This document shows, piece by piece, positions 1-10,147 of a stretch of DNA of 64,000 nucleotides. The stretch comes from Coffea arabica (lineage: Eukaryota > Streptophyta > Magnoliopsida > Gentianales > Rubiaceae). A model generated the notes under the pieces. The model searched no databases, was not told the DNA's origin, and saw nothing but the letters and a program-made list of their open reading frames with translations. Each line of letters starts with the position of its first letter. Position 1 is the first letter of the stretch. The DNA lies in assembly GCF_036785885.1 (NCBI RefSeq), contig NC_092326.1, positions 40,758,287-40,822,286 of the forward strand, read 5' to 3'. The position numbers were made by a program, and so were the translations under genes.

Positions 1-305
1 ATTCACTCGTCAAACAAAAACGTATTAGCCGCTGCTACAGTATACTTTGAGGGTACTTTCAGCTTCTCAGTTTCACATTTGGGATTCCATTTTCTTCTTT
101 GGTCAAATTTGAGTTGTTGATATACCATTTACTAGAGTCCACTTTTTTTTTTTTTTTTTTTTTTTTCTGGGCTGCAAACGATAACATAGCTCGTATATCA
201 GCTTAAAGAAAATATAGTATTACGTAGTTGGGGCAATTGCTTCTGCATCATCCTTGGCTAATCTAGATAAACCAAAGAGGAGGGAAGGAATCCTTCCACA
301 TAATC

Positions 306-520
306 TCACTTACTAAGTTGATGTCCTCCACAACCGTGCCGCCAATCATTTATATTGTCCTCCACAAAGCTTAATATGCTTTCCCAGCCCTGCTCCTGAG
401 CTTTAATGAGTAGTGCAGTTCTTCGAAAATTGATGGCCAAAAAGGGCATGTGTTCTTGCGTACAAGCTGTTCTAGCTTTCCCTGCAACATGTGGGTCACC
501 AAGATTATACATAGCTGGAA
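306..520 (-). CDS. Candidate terminal exon of an unidentified gene
   Basis: Read on the minus strand, a pyrimidine-rich stretch ending in TAG (acceptor at 521-522) opens a frame of about 71 codons that runs to a stop at 306-308. The composition looks protein-like, with motifs such as YNLGDPHVAGKART and NFRRTALLIKAQEQGW, and is not low-complexity. I do not recognise the family. No start codon or matching donor exon is visible with confidence, so this would be the 3' end of a gene whose other exons I cannot place. It could also be a chance frame. Confidence 0.3.
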
Positions 521-747
521 CTAGCAAAACATTTCAGATCACCATATGCATCATCAATTCAAGGCTAAATGTAAAAGAGCAGAGTCTTGAGCCCAGTTTT
601 TCCTCGTGTATCAATTCATTATAAAATAGCGTTTTACTTAAAAAAAGTGCATTAACATAGAAGAAAAGATTTTTAAAAAAAAAGTTTAATATGGTTTAGA
701 AGAAGAATAAAGGAGCTAATGATTGATTGACTTAGAGACAAGTGAGT

Positions 748-835
748 TTAAGCTAGTCTTCGAATTTTCCTGTCGCTGCATAGAATCAATGGTATGCCAA
801 GAATTTCTGCAACCTCTATGAGGGCACCTATACTT
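748..835 (-). CDS. Candidate short terminal exon of an unidentified gene
   Basis: A good acceptor on the minus strand (a T-rich stretch ending TTGTCAG) precedes a frame that reads SIGALIEVAEILGIP, then LILCSDRKIRRLA, and ends at a stop at 748-750. This amphipathic, protein-like peptide is not low-complexity. Because it ends in its own stop it cannot simply be spliced to the candidate exon at 306-520. It could be an alternative 3' end of one gene or the end of another. Family not recognised. Confidence 0.22.
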
Positions 836-2020
836 CTGACAACACAAGAGATAAAATGTAGTCGAGATAATATTGTTTTGGTACAAGGAGTAATGCCTAT
901 ACAAAGTATACAATTAACTGCCAAAAAGCAGTGCAAAAGAATAATCTAACCATCCATGGAATAAGGGATCTCCAAGGTAATGAACAGAACAAATCAGGGG
1001 TCATACCACAGCTCTACATATTACAACTGCCAAAACTATAGCTCTCCAGTTTCTTTTCCAACAAAGTGTCCAGAAAATAGCTTGAGTGGCAAGGCTGCCA
1101 TGCCTTTCTGTTTTGGAAACTCTGTCTCCTCTCACAACCACCAAGTCAAAATTTTATGCTCTTAGCTAGGCATCAGACAATAGAAACTAATCCAGCTCCT
1201 GATAGCACTCAGCAATCACAAGCCATCCTAAAATCTTATATGCTTTTAGGTACCAGACAAGACCCGATAAGGGCGCAGATGATCTGTGTTCTCACCAGCC
1301 CATCCACCTGTTTCACATAAAGCACCAAGTATGCTGAACCTTTGTCTTCTACCTTATCATCTGTGAGAATAGCATCGCAATTACAGCATCAATTAGAGCT
1401 TCAACTTTCCTACGATATTTGATAATCAAATAGAGGGTACCCACTCGCTCCAATATCATATCAGCAATGAAATGGACCAACAGGGAAAAGCCCATGAATC
1501 CTGTTTATCTCAAAACAACCTCCCTGGTAAGACCAAAGTTACACCTGTAAATTCTACTGTGTAGATCCTGGAAAGGTTTTCTCTCAATCTTGTCAATGCT
1601 TTCCAAACTGGATATACTCCATAACAGCTCTAGATAAACCTGCTCCACTGCTACTGACAACTGCCACCTCAGCAGACACTAACATAAAAGGGAAGGGAAT
1701 TCCACCTTCAGAGTGGCATTACCACATCAAACACCACAACATCTGAATGCTAATGGGATTGCCACCATAAAACCAACCTGAAGCAGTTGAAAATGAAACC
1801 CAACCAGTTTTGAGATGCTCATCCTGACACTCGAACTTGAAGAAAGAATGTCCACAGTCAACCTCTTGCTCATGTAGCAGCAACACAGACAGCCACCTCT
1901 AATAACTTAGAACTGCTATTCTGTGTCAAAAGTGTAAGACTTTCCAACTTATAACTACAAAGAAAAATACAATGCTTCCTTTTGATTAGTAAAAATAACT
2001 CTCAAAGCAACTGTTCAATT

Positions 2021-2263
2021 CATAAACAGATAGCATGCTTTTCTGTGTCTGTGAAAAGAAAAACATTAATGTACATGACTATCATCACATGAACTTGCTC
2101 AGATTAAAGATGTGTTGCAGCACGTGCTCCAGATTAAAGAAATAGTACATTTCATGAACAGATAGTATGCTTCTCCTGTGTTTATGAACAGAAAGACATT
2201 GATGTACGATGGTCATCATATGGACTTGGCAAAATTGAAAAGAGGAACTGCAGCACATGCTTC
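2021..2263. repeat. Diverged direct repeat, two copies of about 110 bp
   Basis: A segment starting at 2021 (cataaacagatagcatgctt and onward) recurs from 2153 (catgaacagatagtatgctt and onward). Matching blocks follow in the same order, including the GCAGCAC[AG]TGCT block near the end of each copy. The copies differ by many substitutions and small indels, so this is an old local duplication. No coding meaning is apparent. Confidence 0.5.
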
Positions 2264-3044
2264 ATATGACAGAACTTTTAAACTAAACATCTAAAGGTCA
2301 GCATCTCAAGTTATGCTGCATCAGAGATGAACAAATATAAGGGACGATAATGGCAGACACTAAACAACAAATATTTACTTCACCTGAATCTTAAGCATCG
2401 TCAACTAGTAGATAGTTATGCACGCATCCAAGAAGCACATCAACCTGCCAACCTAATAGCAGTATAACAACTCTTACACAGAATTGTGTTGATGGCCTAA
2501 CATGTGGACCTTGTGATGTAGGTAAAGGCTAATGGGATTTATGGAATCACCAAATGTTGCTTTTCTTACAACCCGTAACATCACTAATACCTACAAAATA
2601 TAGATCGTACAGTATTTATCCTTTTGTCTGACACTAATTACCAATTATGCCTCAAAATGCAAGACTACACCTCATGTCCATGTTTTAGATATGCATAACA
2701 CTTAGTGAGACACATAATAGACAAGTCCTTCAGAAGCATCCTAGCTGAAAGACATGATCAGAAATAGTCAAACAACATTTCAAGAGTTTCGATGGGATTG
2801 TTGGGAATCAATACAGATTTGACACAATTAATGCTTGCTTGAACGTGTCATCATGCTTAGCTCTATTAATGAAGTCACATATTCAGTATGAACCAGCATA
2901 GACATACCAACATATCAAGCTTCACAATGTAAGGAACATGTTAATAGTAAAAAAGAAAGAAGGAAGAAACAACCTTACTTGGTATGGCCAACTATATTTT
3001 TCCAGTTTGCAAAGGAGATGAGCCACGCAACACCAAAACAAAAA

Positions 3045-5384
3045 TCAAACAGACTTCAGTGTACTTTTCCTCCTCTTGACAAGCCCATTCATTAGGGCAA
3101 TATATGCAGATCTGTGAACAGCAATACCCTTCTTAGTCATTTCTCCATATATATGCATGGCATCTTTGAATCTCCCTTTAGTACATAGCTCAGTTATCTG
3201 CTCTGCAGTAGCAATAGAACTTTGATCAAACTGATCAGATGATTCACCAGCGGCATCTTGCTCTTTGTTTATTGCTGCAGGTAGGTCAAATGATATTCCC
3301 ATTTCAGCCATTTTTGGCAGGAGCTCCTTCGCTTCATTTATTCTTCCCACATCAGCAAATGCACCAACAATGGCATTATATGTGTAACTGTCAGGCTCTA
3401 GCTTCTTTTCTTGCATTTCAGCAACAAGGCCCAATGCCTCATCAAGCCTCCCTTCTTTACATAAGGCCGTTATCAATGTGTTGTAAGTTACTGCATCAAG
3501 TACTTTCCCCTTTGATATCCATGTGTTAAATAGCTTGATAGCTTTTGAAAGCATCCTTTCCCTACAAAGCCCACGAAGAAGAATATTGCATGTATAGATG
3601 CCAGGTTTGAATGATTTCTCAACCATTTTATTGTGAAAGAGAAATGCTTTCTCAATATTTCCCTCCCAGCAGTAGCCTTGAATAATAGTGTTGTAGGTAA
3701 TTTCATCAGGGACCAACCCATTCTCCAAAAGCTCATTGAGTTTCCCCATTGCTTGTTCAGTTTTTCCAGTCTTGCAAAGCCCTGCTATCACAGAGTTGTA
3801 TGTGATAATGCTGGGAAAAATACCTTTTTCTTTCATCCCACTCCAGAGCTTGAGAGCTGTGTCGACATTTTCATCTTTAAAGTAACCGACAATTAGAGTG
3901 CCATAACTAACTTCATCAACAATATAACCTCGTTTTACTGCACTCTTAAGTAAGTCACGTGCCTCATTAAGCATCCTTTGTTGACAAAGAGAGTGAAGAG
4001 CAGTATTCAGAGTCACAGTATCCATTTTCAAACCTTTACCACCCATTTCGTTCATTATTCTAAAAGCTTCAGCCAAGTTCCCAGCTTTGCAGTATCCGCT
4101 TATCAAAGTGTTGTAGGTTACACAATCTGGAGAAAACCCATCCTCTTCCATCCTACGTAAAACATCACTAGCTTCACGCATCTTCCCTGCATTACTATAC
4201 CACTTAACCACGATATTATGAGTAACCTCATTTAGTTTCACTCCTCTCCCTTTCATCTCCTCAAGCAACTGAAAAGCCTCAGAACTTCTTCCATTTTCGA
4301 AGCACCCGTTAATCAAAGTATTATAAGTAACCACATCGGGATACAATTTCAACCCCTCCATATCGTCACGAAGCTTAAACGCCTCATTAATCCTTCCCTC
4401 ATTGCACAACCCGTTAATCAACATATTGTAGGTCCAAATGTCAGGCAACAAACTATTTTGGGTCATCAACTCAATGATCTTAGCAGCATCCATCAACCAC
4501 CCCATTTTACAGTACCCATTAACCAAGATATTATACGTATTCCTATTCGGAACCAACCCTCTGTTCTTCATATCGAGCAATAAATCACGAACCTCTTGCA
4601 ACCTCCCCTTCTTACCTAAGGCATCCAATATCGTATTATAACTCACACTATCTGGTTCACAACCAAACTCCCTCATTTCATTCAACAAAATAGTAGCATC
4701 TCTGAACTTATATTCCAAACAATATCCGCTTATCAAGATATTAAAAGTATTTGTATTTGTCTTAACGCCGAGCTTAAGAGCATCATTCAATAACTCTTTA
4801 CAAAAATGGACTGAGTGGGTGGAAGGGTACTTTACCAGCGAATTCAAGAGGGTATTGAGAGTGAGTAGATTCGGGCGAAGGCGGAGGCGCTTCATCTTCT
4901 TGAAAACCATGGCGGCGAGGTGGGTGTGGCCGCATTGGCAGTAGGCGCCAATGGAAGTGTCTAAAAGGGCATTATTGGGCGGAGGGAGGGATTTGGAGGG
5001 GTGGAGGAGGTGGTGGTGGAGGTTGTGGCGGGGGTGATCGGAGGAAATGAAGGAAAGGAGGAGGGCCTTGGCATCGGCAAATTTGTTGCGGCGGAAGAGG
5101 GAATTGAGGAGGGAGATTAGGGAAGGGAGGGGGAGGGTGAGGCAGGGCTTGTGGGATTGAACCAGCTTGAAGAAAGAGAGGAGGGAAGTGGGGTGGGAAG
5201 AGAGGAGGGTGGGGGAAGTGAAAATGGAGTGGAGGATCGGTGGGGTTAGGTGGGGGAGATAAGGGCGGAGGAGGGCGGAGGAGGGCGGCGATAAGGGGCT
5301 TTTTTGGGTGGTGAGGAGGTTGGTGATGGTGGTGATCAGCTGAGAAGGGTTTAAGGAGGGGTTTGGAGGGGGGTTTGGGTTCAT
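3045..5384 (-). CDS. P-class pentatricopeptide repeat protein (At2g16880-like)
   Basis: This intronless 779-residue protein is a tandem array of 35-residue PPR motifs from about residue 150 to 700. The motifs show the recurrent helix pattern TYN(T/I)LI.GYC..G...EA and loops such as PD.VTYNTLI. P-class PPR proteins bind organellar RNA one base per repeat and act in processing, stability or translation of mitochondrial or plastid transcripts. Motif spacing is regular (P type); I see no E, DYW or SMR tail. The N-terminal 130 residues are rich in Pro, Ser and Leu and could act as an organelle transit peptide, though the first residues (MNPNPPPNPSLNPS) lack Arg. The C-terminal part has an acidic, Ser-rich break around residues 690-725 before a last repeat and a basic end. 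By memory, repeat order and the last repeats resemble Arabidopsis At2g16880, so orthology is likely but untested. The ATG at 5384 is the first in frame. Confidence 0.9.
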   Translation of the reverse strand: MNPNPPPNPSLNPSQLITTITNLLTTQKSPLSPPSSALLRPYLPHLTPPILHSIFTSPTLLSSHPTSLLSFFKLVQSHKPCLTLPLPSLISLLNSLFRRNKFADAKALLLSFISSDHPRHNLHHHLLHPSKSLPPPNNALLDTSIGAYCQCGHTHLAAMVFKKMKRLRLRPNLLTLNTLLNSLVKYPSTHSVHFCKELLNDALKLGVKTNTNTFNILISGYCLEYKFRDATILLNEMREFGCEPDSVSYNTILDALGKKGRLQEVRDLLLDMKNRGLVPNRNTYNILVNGYCKMGWLMDAAKIIELMTQNSLLPDIWTYNMLINGLCNEGRINEAFKLRDDMEGLKLYPDVVTYNTLINGCFENGRSSEAFQLLEEMKGRGVKLNEVTHNIVVKWYSNAGKMREASDVLRRMEEDGFSPDCVTYNTLISGYCKAGNLAEAFRIMNEMGGKGLKMDTVTLNTALHSLCQQRMLNEARDLLKSAVKRGYIVDEVSYGTLIVGYFKDENVDTALKLWSGMKEKGIFPSIITYNSVIAGLCKTGKTEQAMGKLNELLENGLVPDEITYNTIIQGYCWEGNIEKAFLFHNKMVEKSFKPGIYTCNILLRGLCRERMLSKAIKLFNTWISKGKVLDAVTYNTLITALCKEGRLDEALGLVAEMQEKKLEPDSYTYNAIVGAFADVGRINEAKELLPKMAEMGISFDLPAAINKEQDAAGESSDQFDQSSIATAEQITELCTKGRFKDAMHIYGEMTKKGIAVHRSAYIALMNGLVKRRKSTLKSV

Positions 5385-7501
5385 TTTCTGTGATTCAAGG
5401 TTTGATTCATTGAGGAAGCAAATTCCGTTAGATTGCTTAAACTCGAAAGAAGTACCGGAGGAGCAGAAAGATTATTGACCCAAGCATTCGTGTGCCAGAA
5501 AAGTGCAAAACATATCCAATTCTTCTGCACCGGCACAAGAAAAGCACAGGTAAAAAACTGATCACAGCGGAAACGATGAATGATTCTTACCTCTTTTATT
5601 GGGTACCATTTATTTGGTAACATGCAAGTTCTTAAATTTCTCATTCGAATATTAAATTGATCTAAATCAGCAGGGAATTCCCAGACTTCTGAGTTATGGC
5701 ATGTAATCAACCCTTTTTTTGATCACCTATTAGGCTATGAATCCCTTTATTCTGACAAGTTAACATTGGGTGATGAGTTGTGAACATGATGAGCACAAAG
5801 CAAAAGGATGATTGGTGCCACTTTTCTCATCAACTTGAATCTTCTATTTGAACGCAATATCTATTCTTCTTTGGTGTGTGTGTGTGTGGATAGTCATTAT
5901 TTAAGTTGAGTTGTCATGTTCCTAGTCTTTTTTTGCTTTTTAAATTTCACAATTTCTTTCGTTCTCTTCGAATCTTAAATTTCATTCTTTTCTTTCTTGA
6001 TTTTTTTTAAAAAAATATACTATGTAAAATAAAATATGATAGATGCGTGACACTAACATATAAAGAGTACAAAACTTATGTGGTCTAACGGTGTTGGCTA
6101 GTAATGGGCTTTACTTCTTCAGATCCATTTGATGGTGTCGCGTCCAAACCCATTGGTATGGTTAGGCTTTTTCTATATTGTAGGAGTAGAAGATAAAAAC
6201 AAAAAAATATATATAAAGAGTACAAGAAGTGTAGAATCACGATAAAATTTGGATTGAAGAGCGAACCAAACTATTCATAATCAATCATTCGATCATTCGG
6301 ATTGATAAGAACTCATTCAAAATTTCGCGTTTAGTGTAAGAACTAATCAAATCAAGCCTAAATGGCCTTTTTGTGTTTGGTAAAATATCAAACTCAATTT
6401 GAGCTTGATTTGATTAACATAAAATTGGAATTCATAGGTAAACAAGCTCAAGTTAATCAAATTCGACTCGAGTTTGGTTCAAAACTTCAACACAATGTTA
6501 AACTGTATAATCAAATAAGTCTGAACACTAAAACATTTCGTGACTTGACTAAATTTATTTTTATCTATAAACAAAACCTCAACCACTCACCCTTTTTTTT
6601 CCGAAAAGTGATTCAATGAACAAAAAAATAAAATATTAATTAATCCAAAATGGCCAAAAATGAGAGCGAGAATTCCCAGGAACGGTAAAAGAACTCTCTG
6701 GACAGGAACCATCCCCGTCATCGCCACTTCACTTGGAAGAGCAAAGAGCAACTACAACGAGGTGCCATAGAACCTTTTTTTTTTCGACTATCATAACATT
6801 TATATAATCTAATCCATCATTCTATATTAGAGGAAGGACACCCATTGGAGCCGTGTAATATATATTATGCATATCATCAGGTTTGCACCGTGTAATGGAG
6901 TTAAAAGTAGGACTCGACTGTGATGATAACAAGGGAAAGAATCTATACAACAACGTTCTATTTTGTTTTTTTTACAACGAATATTTTCTAACCGTTTACA
7001 ATGATCATTTTCTGACTATTTTACAATGGACATTGACAACAAACATTTTAGTTTTCTCCCCATAAATACACAAGGCACCTTTTTTATTTCACCTCGCAAT
7101 CTCCTACTCCCTATTCATTGTCCTCAACTTCTTTACATAATTTTTAAAATTTCAGTATTTTGTCATTATGATGAGAATTTTAGTAGTTTTAAAAATAATC
7201 AATTTTAAAATAATAAATTTATTTATTTACAAGAAATGAATTATATATTATTAAAATAAATATTTGATATACTTGTGGATGCTATTATATTTTTTATAAT
7301 GTAATTCAGAATTCTGAATGAGAGTATAATAAAAAGAAAATAGTGAAATGCGACGTGACATGTATTATTGTGGATGCCTGGAGAATAAAGAGTGAGGTGA
7401 GGGCCACCAAAATCCTCCTCTTTTTTCGACTGTAAGCTGTTCTTCCTCTTCTGCTGCCACAATATTACACTAGTAGCAGTACTAAAGCCGTAGCTCCAAA
7501 G
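5385..7501. other. Intergenic region between divergent PPR and ureidoglycolate lyase-like genes
   Basis: The two flanking genes are transcribed away from each other, so this 2.1 kb should contain both promoters. It is AT-rich, with a short (TG)n run near 5876-5888 and several poly(A)/(T) tracts. I see no convincing coding frame and did not find a TATA box I would defend. Confidence 0.5.
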
Positions 7502-10147
7502 ATGGAATCTTCCAACGGTTCAACGACGTCGCAGCCGGCGCCGGCTGTGGTGAAGCTGAAACCCATTGAAGCCACTCCAGAGACCTTCCAAGAATTCGGC
7601 CAAGTGATTGAGGCCAGCCCTGATGGTGAAGAGTTTGGCCCTGCTGACGCTCAACTTGACCTCTCCCGTGGGATTCCTAGGTTCCCTCTTCCCCTCCCCC
7701 TCCCCGGTCTCTGTCTCTCTCTATCCATCTCCTTGTTTGATTTTGATGTTAATTGTGAATTTGCAATAATTAATTGATGTATTAAAAAATTGCCTTGAGA
7801 GCTATTTGGGGGCGTTGAGTTCGTTTGGGTTTCTGCTAAATTTATTTGCTTTTCTTTTGGGTGAAGTGGACTTCTCATTGGCATACTGTTTCATTGCTAG
7901 TGTTAATTTCTTTGGTTTTTAGAAGATATAATACCTAAGAACATAACAATTATGTGCATGCATTGTAGTACTACGTTAATAAAATTTCAGCAACGGATAG
8001 TTTTTCTGTATTGATTAATCGAAGGATTAAGTATACAAGTCCATTCAAACATAGGGCGCAAGGTCATTTCTGCACTTTTTTTTCTAAATTCTATCTTGCT
8101 ATTATTAAAAAACTTGACATGGAAAAATAGCAGCTTGCATGTTTCATTTCATTTTTCTAGCGCCTTCTTACTGACAGGGAGCTAGGCTTTTAAACGAGAC
8201 AATTTGGGTGAGTGTCAAGCATGCTTAACTTTTCATGGGTACACAATAATCAATTGAGGAGTCCAAATTTCCTCTTTCATGCTATGACACCTAACAAAAA
8301 TTGGCACCACGATAAGAACCATTTTTCATACACCAGATATTTTGCTCTTTTCAACTGGACAAAGTAACTTCTTTTATTCGTGCTTTCTATGTATGCCTAC
8401 TTTTCCAGGTTTTATATTATGCATCTTGAAGATAGGGCTCTCAAGTTTTCCAACATAACCCATCATGCTAATGTCACCCAGTGTTTGGGTTCAATTGGTG
8501 GCAATGTCTGGTATCTTGGAGTTGCTAAACCATCAATTGTCGATCCAAGTGAAATTAAGGGCACAACAGGGGTGGACGTTATACAATCACATTGCGGCCA
8601 TTACCATGTTCCTCCCTTTGTTGATGATGTGCGTGCCTTCAGAATTTCAGGTGCTAAGTTTCTGAAGTTGAATCGTGGTACGTGGCACGCAGGGCCTCTG
8701 TTTAAGCAAGATGCAATGGACTTTTACAACCTAGAACTCAGCAACACCAATGTAAGCAATTTTTTAAGTCAGTCGATTTATACTGCTTTTTCTTTTTGTG
8801 ATTTCTGTCAATTACTTGGCATTCTCTTCAATTCACTATAGTTTAAATTGATGTTGTCAATCCTAGTATGATATACTTGGTCTTGGGGGTGTGTAATGAG
8901 ATTCAGTCCAACAATCTGGCTTCCTTCATACTGTACTGTGAAACTTGATAGACTTGATTGTGGAAGTGATTATGTCAGAGACTCCAAGGCATGGCAAATG
9001 TTGGAATAGACATCTTTAGTTTCTTTGCAATTTTAAGATGCCATTACTATATGGACGAATCATAAGAGAAAGCTTGGATTGAAGGTGTCAATGGGGTTCA
9101 GCTATTTGCTGAGGAAAAGATAGCACCATCTTCACTTTATTTGTCAGGTTCAAAACTTAAAAAAAAATAATAATAAAAACATGCTAGAGTTATATCTGAT
9201 GTCTTGACCATTATGCACCTTGGAGTAAAAGCTGGATCGAAACATATAGGTTCTACAGTCAAACAAAAGATGTAGTAGTGCTCATCCAAAAAGTTTCCCA
9301 GACACAAATTAGTGTACCACTAAGAATAGTGAACATTCTTCATAACTCTAATAATCAGCTAGAGAGAAAAGGTAAATTGATCTAAAATGACGTAAGTGTT
9401 GCTTTCGTGGCAAAGAGTGGAAGATAATCTTGGCTGTGTGAATCTTAAACCATTTAATCTTCTTAAAGCTTTTCTACTCCTGTCGCTTTCTGTTTTCATC
9501 ATTTCCCTTGGGGTTAAGTACGTTAAATGTTAGTTGTGCAATGCTGGCTAGAGCATCAATGAATCACTAGTGGGGGTAATTGATAAATGAGAAGAAGAAC
9601 CATTCTTTCTCTCAGAAGTTGATGAGAGCAACATGTTCAGCGACCAAAAGTTCTCTCTGTACAAGTTCTTTACAACATTGTGGAAGTCAATACATGCCAT
9701 GCTAAAGCAAAGAGGGCTATTGATCTCTCTCATCTAATCCTATGATCTTGCTTTGCTCTAGAGTTTTCAACTTACTGAATCAAAATATTTTCTTGTAAAT
9801 AAATGCTGCTAAATAGTTAAGAGGCTAGATCTAATTATAGGTTCAGTTTAGCAATAAGTATATATATTTTATTTGGACCAGGGCACTGTGAATCTTAGGA
9901 GAAATTTTTTCGTCATCTTTGCCCATCAGCATTAATTTGTTAAGCAAGCCATTCTCAAAGGCTTGTTAGTCCAGATAAGTTTTGTGGTTGTGTATTTAAC
10001 TTATGCTATGTGTGCATCTGCATTTTGTTGTATTCAAAATAGCCTTTCTTCAAGAATGTGATGTTACTTGCTCTTTTTCAGGTGGTCGACCACACAACAC
10101 ATAACTTTGTTAAGAAGAATAATGTGGTCTTTATGTTGGATGACTAG
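7502..10147 (+). CDS. Ureidoglycolate lyase/hydrolase family protein, three exons
   Basis: The coding exons are 7502-7680, 8409-8751 and 10082-10147. They join in phase to give 195 residues. Both introns are GT-AG, and the first joins ...GIPR to FYIMHLEDR.... The product matches the ureidoglycolate lyase superfamily (cupin-like fold, as in bacterial AllA) through blocks such as ITHHANVTQCLGSIGG, WYLGVAKPS and GTWHAGP, with conserved His residues typical of the fold. In bacteria the family splits ureidoglycolate to glyoxylate and urea. In plants purine catabolism mainly uses an unrelated ureidoglycolate amidohydrolase, so the plant role of this family is not settled. There is no obvious signal or transit peptide, which suggests a cytosolic protein. 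The start is the first ATG of the frame. The 1.3 kb second intron shows no gene. Confidence 0.9.

Larger units (their letters stand above)
1..3044. other. Intergenic/flanking region without a complete gene
   Basis: I see no long open frame here. It holds a poly(T) tract (143-166), two exon-like segments on the minus strand (306-520 and 748-835, listed separately) and a diverged direct repeat near 2.0-2.26 kb. The rest may be introns or 3' UTR of a minus-strand transcription unit, but nothing proves it. Confidence 0.5.

Noticed and set aside
3239-4641. Several plus-strand open frames of 60-96 codons inside the PPR gene
   Set aside because: They are antisense shadows of the repeat array; the minus-strand frame explains the sequence.
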